A stretch of DNA of 64,000 bases from Megaustenia siamemsis (GCA_032433765.1 JAVIAB010000102.1:13328414-13392413); one strand, 5' to 3'; shown: positions 22,030 through 32,660, counted from the first letter of the stretch. A program made the numbers and translations. The notes: generated by a model not told the origin, from the letters alone.

Positions 22030-22284
22030 TTGGAGATTTCTGGATAGTGTCGCCTCATGCATCAAAACTCACATCCTATCCAGTGTCATCTTCATTGTAT
22101 TTCCTTGTTCATTGGTATTTGACTGGTCCTTTCCCATAATTCTACGTTAGTGATATTGTCCTGCCAGTTCCATCATTTTATTCTACGCAAGCATCCATTA
22201 ATGAAAGTCTATACCTTCTGTAATTGTCATTTTTGTAGTTCTCCATGTTTCACAGCCATATAATAGAACTGATTTAACATTGGA
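22030..22284 (-). mobile_element. LINE reverse-transcriptase remnant, family I
   Basis: The minus strand has the Y.AVKHGELQK-like and CLRRIKWWNWQDNITN-like pieces of an RT C-terminus, with breaks. Confidence 0.45.
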
Positions 22285-22865
22285 GTTTCATCATCATCAT
22301 GTGCCATACTGGTTGGCATAGGTGATAATGCCCTTCCACAATCTTCTATCTACAGTGCATCGTACCAGTTCTATTGTTGACTGTTTTCCATGCCATGACA
22401 CCAAGCTATCCAGTATTTTCTCTCTTTGTTGTCCGCAATCTCTCTTTCCATTTTGCCAGTTGTAACCAAGTATTCCAACTTTCCTCTTCTCATGATGTGC
22501 CCGAAAAATGTTGATTGTTTCTTTCTGATGTTTTTTAGTAGCTCCCTTTTTGTGTTGGCCTCTTTGAGAACTTCCTCATTTGTCTTTTTAGCTGTCCTAG
22601 GAACTTTCAACATTCTTCTGAGAAATCCCATCTCTGTGGCCCCCAATCGTCCTCTCATTTGTTTGTCCACTGTCCATGATTCGCTTCTATAGGTCAGAAT
22701 TGGTTCTATATAGCACCGATGAACTCTCTTTCTCATTTCTATTGACATAGATTTGTTGCATAAGATATTTTTCATTTTCTGAAATGCTATTTTGGCCTGA
22801 GCTATTCTGCTTTTCATTTCTGTGGTGCATCTTCCATCTGATGTTATTATATTGGAGTTTAACAT
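22285..22865 (-). mobile_element. RTE-like LINE 3' part, family B
   Basis: A 164-codon frame encodes SRIAQAKIAFQKMKNILCNK, YRSESWTVDKQMRGRLGATE and FFGHIMRRGKLEYLVTTGKM. The (GAT) tail is at 22285. Confidence 0.82.
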
Positions 22866-22924
22866 TTTAAAATTAATTTGTAATATTAATTACAGACTAG
22901 CTAAGAATTAAATTATTCATAAAA

Positions 22925-23185
22925 AAAAGGAGGTGTGCGTGGCTGTGAGGCTAAAAACCACTGTTCCGCTGGCTGAAAAACCGGCATATGGTGTTCAAAA
23001 CCCGCAGTAGACAGAAAGGATTTTTTCTATCGGGGTTGAAATAAAAATTCTGAGTCTCACACGTCGTGGCGACTGCTTTGACCAAGCGGCCTTTATCCCT
23101 CTGGTTCTATCGTGAGGCCCCCGACATACACCAGCAATGGTACTATGTGTCATAAAGATAGTTTTTTAATGACAAAAAAGGAAAC
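22925..23185 (+). mobile_element. Candidate tRNA-related SINE2 copy
   Basis: Contains GTGGCTGTGAGG near the start, GGTGTTCAAAACCC as a B-box-like site, and ends CATAAAGATAGTTTTTTAA. The same order and end occur at 38680-39035. It lies 45 bp from exon E. Confidence 0.5.
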
Positions 23186-23230
23186 CAAATAATTTTGGAA
23201 TAATTAAAATAGGCTTGTAGCAACACTTAC

Positions 23231-23341
23231 CAATAAACCCAGAGTTGAGAATTCTAGCATTATCCAGTCATCTTTTTGCTCATGAGCAAATGTCTTCATG
23301 ATGTTCAGGTAGTCTGGTTTAGCCATGACATCATCCTCTAA
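23231..23341 (-). CDS. MGAT4: MGAT4 exon E: acidic EDD motif, with an apparent 1-nt frameshift
   Basis: The exon reads LEDDVMAKPDYLNIMKTFAH then EQKDDWIMLEFSTLG. The Glu-Asp-Asp at residues 2-4 is the DxD-like motif expected to bind the metal and UDP-GlcNAc. The acceptor is TGTTTTCAG and the donor TTG|GTAAGT. The family reads LGFIG|GK across this junction, and exon F starts GT AAG ATG, needing one leading base. Here the exon ends CTG GGT TTA TTG, one base short of CTG GGT TTT ATT G. This looks like one T missing from a T run. A sequencing or assembly indel is the simplest explanation. A real frameshift, or use of an acceptor five bases inside exon F, cannot be excluded. An RTE-like LINE starts about 40 bp upstream of the acceptor. 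Confidence 0.9.
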
Positions 23342-23382
23342 CTGAAAACATGAATTATCTACCCTTAGATTCAATAACAGCA

Positions 23383-23865
23383 AAACTTACAACAAAACAA
23401 ATATCAGCAGGGCTGAAACTAAGAATGGCAAAATTTTACATCTTCTCAGTATTCCTGTATGGTACAGAAACATGGACATTAGACAAGAAAACAGAACAGA
23501 AAATTGAAGTCTTTGAAATGTGGATTTATAGAAGAATAGGTAGAATTGGATGGAAAGAAAAGAAAACAAACAATGAAGTTTTAAAACAACTGAAAATAAA
23601 AAGAGAACTACTAAATACAATTAAGACAAGACAAATGAAATTTTTGGGGCATGTTAAAAGACACAACAGCCTACTAAAAGTAATATTGGAAGAGAAAATA
23701 CAAGGTAAAAGAGGCAGAGGCAGACCAAGACTAACATGGACGAGTAACATCAAAAGATGGACAAGTCAATCTATGACAGCCTGCACCATCAAAGCAAGAA
23801 ACAGAGTAGAAAGGCGATCCATGGTAGCCAAACTTCGTTGCGGAGAAGGCACTCAATGATGATTG
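23383..23865 (+). mobile_element. RTE-like LINE 3' part, family C, well preserved
   Basis: About 160 codons open: TKQISAGLKLRMAKFYIF, YGTETWTLDKKTEQKIEVFE, MWIYRRIGRIGWKEKKTNNE, FLGHVKRHNSLLKVI and RGRPRLTWTSNIKRW. It is antisense to MGAT4. Confidence 0.85.
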
Positions 23866-23999
23866 AGATTCAATAAACAAGCTTCTATTTGCAGACGATC
23901 AGACACTAATACACGAAGAAATAGAAGACCTATAAGAATCACTTAAATAGACTTAAGACACAGGCACTAAATCTATCTATCTATTGTCCTTTCGAGTCA

Positions 24000-24190
24000 T
24001 AACCTGCCCATAGGGCATAGACACAGATACTCTTTCTCTTATCTAAATTTGTATTCTAGCAGTTTTCAATCCTTCTAAAGATCTTTTATCAAATTTTGCC
24101 ATTTGTCTCTTTTCTGTGTAAACAACTCTATTTCATTGAGGGAGCCGATTCCTGCTGCTCATGCCTCTCTGATCAATGTTCTTCTCAGTG
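24000..24190 (-). mobile_element. LINE 3' end, family K, with (GATA)n tail
   Basis: Reverse complement of the 15365-15715 type, including GGAATCGGCTCCCTCAATGA and the CTCGAAAGGACAATAGATAG end. Confidence 0.65.
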
Positions 24191-24234
24191 TCTCTATCAG
24201 ATCTACATTTCATTAACAAAAGCGTTTTTACGAT

Positions 24235-24540
24235 AGCGGCAGGCACAAAATACAACATGAAAATCAACATCAACAAAATAGAAGTTAAGAAATATTGCAA
24301 AAGAGAAACACTATAGACGACAGTAGCTAAAACAAATAAAGGAATTAAAATATATAGGAAGTGTAGTGACAAACGACAATTCACAAACAGCAGAGATAGA
24401 CTCAAGATGCATCAAAGCTTGTCAAATCATTGGACAGCTATCACCAATATTGTCTAACGAGGAAATAACTCTAGAGGCAAAATGCACTTTTCGAGAAATG
24501 GTGGAGCGGATATGGGGATGCCCTTACTGCAACGAAACTG
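24235..24540 (+). mobile_element. LINE reverse-transcriptase remnant
   Basis: Encodes KELKYIGSVVTNDNSQTAEI and SRCIKACQIIGQLSP, the usual end of the RT domain. It is followed by the TAGGA array. Confidence 0.6.
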
Positions 24541-24547
24541 ATTCCAT

Positions 24548-26370
24548 GAATAGGATAGGATAGGGTAGGGTAGGGTAGGGTAGGGTAGGATAGGATAGGG
24601 TAGGATAGGATAGGATAGGATAGGGTAGGATAGGATAGGGTAGGGTAGGGTAGGGTAGGATAGGATAGGGTAGGGTAGGGTAGGGTAGGATAGGATAGGG
24701 TAGGGTAGGGTAGGGTAGGGTAGGATAGGATAGGATAGGATAGGATAGGATAGGATAGGGTAGGGTAGGGTAGGGTAGGATAGGATAGGATAGGGTAGGG
24801 TAGGGTAGGGTAGGGTAGGGTAGGATAGGATAGGATAGGATAGGATAGGATAGGGTAGGGTAGGGTAGGGTAGGATAGGGTAGGATAGGATAGGATAGGA
24901 TAGGGTAGGGTAGGGTAGGGTAGGATAGGATAGGATAGGATAGGGTAGGGTAGGGTAGGGTAGGGTAGGATAGGGTAGGATAGTATAGGATAGGATAGGA
25001 TAGGATAGGATAGGGTAGGATAGGATAGAATAGAATAGAATAGGATAGGATAGGATAGGATAGGGTAGGATAGGGTAGGATAGGATAGAATAGGATAGGA
25101 TAGGATAGGATAGAATAGGATAGGATAGGATAGGGTAGGGTAGGATAGGATAGGGTAGGATAGGATAGGATAGGATAGGATAGGATAGGATAGGATAGGA
25201 TAGGGTAGGATAGGATAGGGTAGGGTAGGATAGGATAGGATAGGATAGGGTAGGATAGGGTAGGATAGGATAGGGTAGGATAGGATAGGATAGGGTAGGA
25301 TAGGGTAGGATAGGATAGGATAGGGTAGGGTAGGATAGGATAGGATAGTATAGGATAGGATAGGATAGGGTAGGATAGGATAGGATAGGGTAGGATAGGA
25401 TAGGATAGGATAGGATAGGGTAGGATAGGATAGGATAGGGTAGGGTAGGATAGGATAGGATAGTATAGGATAGGATAGGATAGGGTAGGATAGGATAGGA
25501 TAGGGTAGGATAGGATAGGCTAGGTTAGGATAGGGTAGGATAGGATAGGATAGGATAGGATAGGATAGGATAGGAAAGGATAGGATAGAATAGGGTAGGA
25601 TAGAATAGGATAGGATAGGATAGGATAGGATGGTACAGGATAGTACAGGATAGTATAGGATAGTACAGGATAGTATAGGATAGGATAGGATAAGATATGA
25701 TAGAATAGAATAGGATAGGATAGGATAGGATAGGATAGGATAGGATAGAATAGGATAGGATAGAATAGGATAGAATAGAATAGGATAGGATAGGATAGGA
25801 TATGATAGGATAGGATAGGATAGGATAGGAAAGGATAGGATAGGATAGGATAGGATAGGATCGGATAGGATAGGATAGAATAGGATAGGATAAGATAGAA
25901 TATAATATAATAGATTAGAATAGGGTAGGGTAGGGTAGGATAAAATAGGATAGGATAGAATAGGATAGGATAGGATAGAATAGGATAGGATAGGATAGTA
26001 CAGGATAGTATAGGATAGTACAGGATAGTATAGGATAGGATAGGATAGGATAGGATATGATAGAATAGAATAGGATAGGATAGAATAGGATAGAATAGAA
26101 TAGGATAGGATAGGATAGGATAGGATAGAATAGAATAGGATAGGATAGGATAAGATAGAATATAATATAATAGATTAGAATAGGATAGGATAGGATAGGA
26201 TAAGATAGAATAGAGTAGAATAGAATAGAATAGAATAGAATATATTAGAATAGGATAGGATAGGATAAGATAGAATAGAGTAGAATAGAATAGAATAGAA
26301 TAGAATAGAATAGAATAGAATAGAATAGAATAGAATAGAATAGAATAGAATAGAATAGAATAGAATAGAA
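24548..26370. repeat. TAGGA / TAGGG / TAGAA pentanucleotide array, 1.8 kb
   Basis: Pure 5-bp units. TAGGG and TAGGA are mixed at the left, mainly TAGGA in the middle, and pure TAGAA at 26280-26370. The plus strand is G-rich; the MGAT4 pre-mRNA would carry UACCC/UAUCC. Confidence 0.97.
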
Positions 26371-26635
26371 TTGTCCTCAGTGGAGCAGTTCACTGGGCCA
26401 TCATAATGATTTAAAAGTCAGTTTGAAATCTGTAGCTATTAATAAGTACATTGTATTTTAGGCTCAGTATTAGGCTTTACAAATTCTTTGCATCGATATG
26501 GTGCAAAGAAGAAAATCTAATGCCAGCAAAAGCTAGACAGGCACTGTCACAGAACCCACAAGAGAAGAGATTGGCCAGGAATGCCCAGGAATGAATGGAG
26601 CAGAGTAGTCATGACAACCTTAAGAACATGGCCTA
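26371..26635. other. Short intronic stretch
   Basis: 26540-26630 resembles a degraded LINE tail. Otherwise nothing was recognised. Confidence 0.35.
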
Positions 26636-27230
26636 GATTGTATAAAAATGAATTTAAATATATGGGAACAATTGTTAACCTAAGATGGTAAATGTACAAC
26701 AGAGGTGAGCTGCAGAATGGCTCAGGCAAAAGCAGCTTTCCAAAAAATGAGGAAGTGCAATACATTTTTGACAATAGAAGCAAGAACAAGATTTCTTAAA
26801 TGTTATGTAGAGTCAGTCTTAACATGTGGATGTGAATCATGGGCAATAGGACAACAGACAAGAAAATCACTAGAGGCTGTAGAATTGTGGTTTTACAGAA
26901 GAATGTTAAGAATACCATAGACAGCTAAGAAGAGTAATGAAAATGTTCTGAAAGAGGCCGAAGCAAAACGAGAGCTAATTTCCAATATTAGGAAGAAACA
27001 ATCATCACTTTTTGGCCATGTAATGAGAAGGGAACAGCTGGAATATATTGTAACAACAGGAAAAATCGAAGGACGAAGAGATAGAGGGAAGCAAAGAGAA
27101 AAGATACCAGACAGCTTAAGAGAATGGCTTGGCAGAAGGTCAACAATGGAAATGATAAATAACTTTCTAGATTGAAAGTTGTGGAGAGACATGATCACCT
27201 ACACCTGCAGGCACCGATGGTACTTAATGA
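26636..27230 (+). mobile_element. RTE-like LINE 3' part, family A
   Basis: Encodes CRMAQAKAAFQKMRKCN, YVESVLTCGCESWAIGQQTR, LWFYRRMLRIP, a stop, then LISNIRKKQSSLFGHVMRRE. It ends with GATGATGA directly before the 34-bp array. Confidence 0.8.
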
Positions 27231-27235
27231 TGATG

Positions 27236-28510
27236 AGTCTAAGGTTAGGATGGACTCACCTGCACATAGTATGTTGCTTTAGGATGGACTCACCTGCACA
27301 TAGTATGTTGTTTTAGGATGGACTCACCTGCATATAGTATGTTGCTTTAGGATGGACTCACCTGCACATAGTATGTTGCTTTAGGCTGGACTCACCTGCA
27401 CATAGTATGTTGCTTTAAGATGGACTCACCTGCACATAGTATGTTGCTTTAGGATGGGACTCACCTGCACATAGTATGTTGCTTTAGGATGGACTCACCT
27501 GCACATAGTATGTTGCTTTAGGATGGACTCACCTGCACATAGTATGTTGCTTTAGGATGGACTCACCTGCACATAGTATGTTGCTTTAGGCTGGACTCAC
27601 CTGCACATAGTATGTTGCTTTAAGATGGACTCACCTGCACATAGTATGTTGCTTTAGGATGGACTCACCTGCACATAGTATGTTGCTTTAGGCTGGACTC
27701 ACCTGCACATAGTATGTTGCTTTAGGATGGACTCACCTGCACATAGTATGTTGCTTTAGGATGGACTCACCTGCACATAGTATGTTGCTTTAGGATGGAC
27801 TCACCTGCACATAGTATGTTGCTTCAGGCTGGACTCACCTGCACATAGTATGTTGCTTCAGGCTGGACTCACCTGCACATAGTATGTTGCTTTAGGCTGG
27901 ACTCACCTGCACACAGTATGTTGCTTTAGGATGGACTCACCTGCACATAGTATGTTGCTTTAGGCTGGACTCACCTGCACATAGTATGTTGCTTTAGGAT
28001 GGACTCACCTGCACATAGTATGTTGCTTTAGGAGGGACTCACCTGCACATAGTATGTTGCTTTAAGCTGGACTCACCAACACATAGTATGTTGCTTTAGG
28101 ATGGACTCACCTGCACATAGTATGTTGCTTTAGGCTGGACTCACCTGCACATAATATGTTGCTTTAGGCTGGACTCACCTGCACATAGTATGTTGCTTTA
28201 GGCTGGACTCACCTGCACATAGTACGTTGCTTTAGGCTGGACTCACCTGCACATAGTATGTTGCTTTAGGCTGGACTCACCTGCACATAGTATGTTGCTT
28301 TAGGCTGGACTCACCTGCACATAGTATGTTGCTTTCGGCTGGACTCACCTGCACATAGTATGTTGCTTTAGGCTGGACTCACCTGCACATAGTATGTTGC
28401 TTTCGGCTGGACTCACCTGCACATAGTATGTTGCTTTAGGCTGGACTCACCTGCACATAGTATGTTGCTTTAGGCTGGACTCACCTGCACATAGTATGTT
28501 GCTTTAGGCC
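27236..28510 (-). repeat. 34-bp array of exon D end plus 5' splice site, about 38 units
   Basis: On the MGAT4 strand each unit reads AAAGCAACATACTATGTGCA, then G|GTGAGTCC and A(G/T)CCT. The first 21 bases are the end of exon D and the rest the start of its intron. Nearly all units keep a consensus CAG|GTGAGT. The real exon end is the unit at 28485. Confidence 0.95.
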
Positions 28511-28560
28511 TACTGTACAGCATGAGATAAGCATAATCCAAGTTCTGCTTTGTGCGCCAT
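28485..28560 (-). CDS. MGAT4: MGAT4 exon D
   Basis: The 76-bp exon completes a Lys codon, then reads [18 protein letters not shown] and [16 protein letters not shown] is a signature of MGAT4 enzymes, immediately before the metal-binding acidic motif. The acceptor is TTTGACACACAG and the donor is CAG|GTGAGT, a near-perfect 5' splice site, phase 0. The last 21 bases of the exon plus the first 13 of the intron form the unit of a 34-bp tandem array running from here to 27236. Any downstream donor would add Val-Ser-Pro-Ala (or Ser) and then a TAA, so only the first donor gives full-length enzyme. Confidence 0.94.
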
Positions 28561-28599
28561 CTGTGTGTCAAATAAAACAGGCTTTAAAGACACAGTTTT

Positions 28600-29105
28600 C
28601 ATAGCTGTTCTACTATCCTTCCACCAATTCCATTGGTGTCGAGGGGAGATACACTCTGCGATTCTTTGCTCTTCTGGTGGCCTCTTCTGGTGTTATCCCT
28701 CCTAGTGACTCTAGTATTCCCTTTATCCATCTCTTTCTTGGTCTTCCTCTTAATCAGGCGTTTTCGTAGCGTTTTTTTTATGGCTCTTTGAGTCATTGTT
28801 AGTTCTTTTTGTCTTGTTTTGTGGCCGAACCAATTTATCTGTTGTTTCTTTATGTATTCGATGGCTGGTTCAATTTCGAGTTTCTTCCTCAGGTCAGTGT
28901 TTCTTACTCTGTCCCTTAAGCTGTTTCCTGTCATTCTTCTGACACATTTCATTTCGGTGGTCATTATCTTTCTTAATGTTCTAGAGTCCAGCGTCCAATT
29001 CTGACACTGATAGCACAGAGTTGGTAGAAAAATTGATTTGTATATTGCCCTTTTTGCTTCCGTAGTTATTGCTTTGTTTTTCAATAGTGTTGATACTTGG
29101 CCTAT
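28600..29105 (-). mobile_element. Non-LTR retrotransposon C-terminal part, family D
   Basis: A 161-codon frame reads AIYKSIFLPTLCYQCQNWTL, MKCVRRMTGNSLRDRVRNTD, YIKKQQINWFGHKTRQ. The (TA)n at 29130 flanks its 5' side. Confidence 0.75.
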
Positions 29106-29309
29106 AACTTGGCATGCTTTGTTACACCTTATATATATATATATATATCTCTAAGTTTCATAGCTGTGAAAACCAATAATAGGGGAAGCAACCCAAAACA
29201 AATAAATGCTTGAAAAAAATGCATTATGGGATAAACAGTCCCAAACAATTGAATACACAATACAAAGATTAACTGGACTGCTTGGGGCAATATACTTCTT
29301 CTTCTTCTT

Positions 29310-29600
29310 TCCTTCCTCATTTAGCCTTTCTGGGGGGACTGGTTGGTCTCGAGGCAAGAAGCCGGCCTCGAGACAGAGAGGTTGTGGGTTCAAATCCCAG
29401 CTACCCCGGTAGGGATTTTTATTTATGATTTCTGTCTGCGGCAACAACCCTGGTCTCAGCAATGAGGCCCGGGTTGAAACATCAATTACTCATCGATGGA
29501 AAAAAAAATATGAGTACCTCTGAAGATGGAGTTATCTGCCTGTACTGTGAGGGACCCCTGTGCACACTGCTGCCAGGGAAAAATGGATTCTTCTTTTCTC
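29310..29600 (+). mobile_element. Candidate tRNA-derived SINE3, 5' part
   Basis: GTTGTGGGTTCAAATCCCAG is a near-perfect B box within a tRNA-like arm. The body includes GGACCCCTGTGCACACTGCT. It is interrupted at 29600 by a LINE and resumes at 29835. A second 5'-truncated copy lies at 31595-31755. Confidence 0.6.
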
Positions 29601-29835
29601 TTTTCACTGATACCTTAAAGGTGTCATGGTTTATATCATTTGTTGTTCTTGAGCTGCTCGAACTGTCTGAATTAGTGATTTTCCTTTGTTGTTACATGTC
29701 TCTGTCACTGCATCTATCCATCTTCTTCTGGGTCTTCCTCTTGGTCTTTTTCCATGCATTCTCAAGAAGAATGCCCTTGATGGTGATTGGTGAGGATTCA
29801 TTCTGACCAGGTGGCCAAACCATTTAAGAATGGAT
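29600..29835 (-). mobile_element. LINE C-terminal remnant, family G, nested in SINE3
   Basis: The minus strand reads LKWFGHLVRMNPHQSPSRAF and KRPRGRPRRRWIDAVTETC. AATGGATT is present at both ends, consistent with a target-site duplication. Confidence 0.65.
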
Positions 29836-29900
29836 TAACATGCAAAATTCAGTTCCTAGTCTCTAGCTGGTAAAAGCTGGTGAACGAAAGAGAGAAAAAA
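29835..29900 (+). mobile_element. Candidate SINE3, 3' part
   Basis: AACATGCAAAATTCAGTTCC and AGTCTCTAGCTGG match 31660-31715, which follows the SINE3 body without interruption. Confidence 0.5.
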
Positions 29901-29904
29901 AAAT

Positions 29905-30222
29905 AAGTCTTTCAGCATTGAGGGGAGATATAATTCGTGGGCTTTTACTCTTCTGTTGGCCTCTGCTGCTGTTATGTTTTCTAGTATTTCACATAATCTA
30001 TCAATCCATTTTTTTTTGGTCAACCCTCGAGTCTGGTGTTCTCATAACTTTTATCAAAGGCTCGTTGTATTTTGGTATTTTTGTTTTATTACATGGCCTA
30101 GCCTTTCCATCTGTTGTTTCTTTATGTATTCTGTGGCAGGAATTATTCCTAGCATTTCTCAGTTGTTCCTTTCTGAATTATTTTTCAGGCTGTTTCCTGT
30201 AATTCGTCTAATTTATTTCATC
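29905..30222 (-). mobile_element. Degraded LINE C-terminal remnant, family D
   Basis: It matches the 28600-29105 family on the same strand, with several breaks (YIKKQQM and FGHVI-like pieces). Confidence 0.55.
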
Positions 30223-30224
30223 TT

Positions 30225-30482
30225 AGCAAAAAAAGTAAAGAGCCCCGTCACGCCAAGTGGTGTATAGCCATTATGGTGTTTAGACCATAAATTTTACAGA
30301 CCTTCGGCACATGATTTTTGGGGTAATGTGGTCGGTATTACGCCCGTGCTGCTTTACTTTCCCAGAAAAAAATCCGGTGCCATTTAAGGCTGGGTGAACT
30401 CGGAAGCCGTCGGTTGGGATCGAACCCTACCTCTTGTCATTTGTAGTCCAGTTCACTAACCACTGAGCTTTCACGGCTCCCT
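30225..30482 (-). mobile_element. tRNA-derived SINE1 copy
   Basis: The minus strand starts at the GTGAAAGCTCAGTGGTTAG A-box-like site and ends in a short T run at 30225. Confidence 0.75.
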
Positions 30483-30635
30483 TATTTCATCTTGGTAGTG
30501 GTAATTTTTCTTATTGCTGTCGAGTCTATTATCCAAGCCTGGCATTGGTAACACAACGTTGGGATACAGAGTAATGCAATCCATTAATAAATATACAAAG
30601 GTGAAGATGGACTGCTGGAAGCAAATATACAGAGC

Positions 30636-30945
30636 AATCTTCATCATCATTAAGTGCCATTTCTGCATTGAAGGTTGGCTACCATGGAGTGCCACTCCAC
30701 TCTGTCTCTTGCTTTGATAGTGCAGATTGTCATAGGCTGACTTGTCCATCTTTTGATGTTCTCGCCCATGTTAGTCTTGGTCTGCCTCTGCCTCTTTTAC
30801 CTTGTATTTTCCCTTCCAAGACTACTTTTAGTAGTTTTCTTTTCATTTTTAGATGCTTTAAAACTTCATCATTTGTTTTCTTTTCTTTCCATCCAATTCT
30901 TCCTATTCTTCTATAAATCCACATTTCAAAGAATTCACTTTTAAC
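30636..30945 (-). mobile_element. RTE-like LINE 3' end, family C, internally deleted
   Basis: Encodes MWIYRRIGRIGWKEKKTNDE joined to KVVLEGKIQGKRGRGRPRL. The FLGHVKRHNS segment is missing. Confidence 0.7.
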
Positions 30946-31212
30946 CAAGTAATGCAATCCATTAATATATGTATGAAAGTGAGGAGGAAGAATGATTGGT
31001 TAATAGAAATAATCTCTTTGCATTGTGGGAAATTTGTCAATCATTTTCTGCTTGACCGTAACACATACCTAAATGTTGTTTGCTTTCTGAGGAAGGTAGT
31101 ATATAGGCCAAAACATCATGGATTTTTTTGGTTTTCTCTTCTGTTTAACTTTCATGTGTTCGCCTTCTTAACTGAAGCACCACAATTTTTTGCCTATTCC
31201 ACGTGACCAAAG

Positions 31213-31473
31213 GGAGCCGCGATAGCTAAGTGGTTAGTGAACTGGACTACAAAGGACAAGAGGCAGGGTTTGATCCCAACCGACGGCTTCCAGGTTCACC
31301 CAGCCTTTAATGGGTACCGGATTTTTTTTCTGGGAAAGTGAAGTGGCATGGGCATAATACCAACCACATTACCCCAAAAATCATGTGCCAAAGGTCTGTA
31401 AAATTTATGGTCACTAAACACCATATTCCCTATACGCCACTTGGTGTGACAGGGGTACTTTACTTTTTTTTTT
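31213..31473 (+). mobile_element. tRNA-derived SINE1 copy, plus strand
   Basis: GCGATAGCTAAGTGGTTAG, GGGTTTGATCCC, body, then a TTTACTTTTTTTTT end. Confidence 0.78.
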
Positions 31474-31594
31474 AATGTGACCAAGCTGTCTTTATTTTGT
31501 TGTGCTTTTGTTCTGTTAAATGATTAAATCTTAAGGTCACAGCATATTTGTTCTTTGTTCTGTCTCATACCCCTAAAACTGTAAAATACATTTG

Positions 31595-31755
31595 TTTTCA
31601 TCCTCGCCTGTGTGGTGAGGGACCCCTGTGCACATGGCTGCCAAGGAAAAATCTCTTTGCGTGATTAACACGCAAAATTCAGTTCCTAGTCTCTAGGGAC
31701 TTCGTCAGAGATGAAAGCTGGCGTACGCAACAACAACAACAACAACAACATTATC
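31595..31755 (+). mobile_element. Candidate SINE3, 5'-truncated, (CAA)n tail
   Basis: GGACCCCTGTGCACATGGCT through GTCTCTAGGGACTTCGTCAG, ending in (CAA)n at 31728-31750. Confidence 0.5.
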
Positions 31756-31774
31756 CCTAAAACTGTAAAATACA

Positions 31775-31937
31775 TTTTGGTACCGGAGTATTTTCTGGGA
31801 AAGTAAAGCAGCACAGGCATAATACCGACCACATTACCCCAAAAATCATGTGCTGAAGGTCTGTAAAATATATGGTCACTAACACCATATTCCCTATACG
31901 CCACTTGGCGTGATGGAGGTACTTTACTTTTTTTTTT
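31775..31937 (+). mobile_element. tRNA-derived SINE1 copy, 5'-truncated
   Basis: Starts at GGTACCGGAGTATTTTCTGG in the body and runs to the T-rich 3' end. Confidence 0.75.
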
Positions 31938-31994
31938 TACTATTATCATTAATAGGGCAACAACAGTAATATAGGAATGATTCTATTAAAACAT

Positions 31995-32185
31995 ATTAGC
32001 TTGAAACTCTATGTGATATTAGCATGAGATTCTATGTCACATTAGCTTGAAACTCTATGTGACATTAGCATGAGATTCTATGTGACATTAGCTTGAAACT
32101 CTATGTGACATTAGCATGAGATTCTATGTGACATTAGCTTGAAACTCTCTGTGACATTAGCATGAGATTCTATGTGACATTAGCA
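31995..32185. repeat. 46-bp minisatellite, four units
   Basis: ATTAGCTTGAAACTCTATGT alternates with ATTAGCATGAGATTCTATGT. Confidence 0.9.
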
Positions 32186-32189
32186 TTAA

Positions 32190-32290
32190 CATCAAGTGCT
32201 ATGCCTGATGGTGTAGATGATTGCCTCTATCCGCAACTATGTATCACTACAGCTCAGCTGTTTATCAATTCTGTTGTTGACTTCTTAAAA
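32190..32290 (-). mobile_element. Fragment of a family-A LINE 3' end
   Basis: GGTGTAGATGATTGCCTCTA and TTCTGTTGTTGACTTCTT match the 3' end at 13739-13830. Confidence 0.5.
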
Positions 32291-32660
32291 CTTACTTGAC
32301 TCTTTCTTTGGAGTCACCAAAGTTCTAGCAATAACTTACTTGACTCTTTCTTTGGAGTCACCAAAGTTCTAGCAATAACTTACTTGACTCTTTCTTTGGA
32401 GTTACCAAAGTTCTAGCAATAACTTACTTGACTCTTTCTTTGGAGTCACCAAAGTTCTAGCAATAACTTACATGACTCTTTCTTTAGAGTCACAAAGTTC
32501 TAGCAATAACTTACTTGACTCTTTCTTTGGAGTCCAAAGTTCTAGAAAAAACTTACTTGACTCTTTCTTTGGAGTCACCAAAGTTCTAGCAATAACTTAC
32601 TTGACTCTTTCTATGGAGTCATCAAAGTTCTAGCAATAACTTACTTGACTCTTTCTTTGG
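32287..32660 (-). repeat. 44-bp array of exon C end plus 5' splice site, nine units
   Basis: On the MGAT4 strand each unit reads AGAACTTTGGTGACTCCAAA, GAAAGAGTCAA|GTAAGTT and ATTGCT. The ninth unit (32645) is the true exon end. All nine keep GTAAGT. A few have small deletions in the exon-derived part. Confidence 0.95.

Noticed and set aside
23350..23859. Host gene for a reverse-transcriptase-like protein
   Set aside because: It is one of ten or so related, 5'-truncated family-C LINE ends with (GAT)n tails.
24548..26370. Interstitial telomere
   Set aside because: The unit is a pentamer (TAGGA/TAGGG/TAGAA), not TTAGGG, and flanks are intronic LINE sequence.
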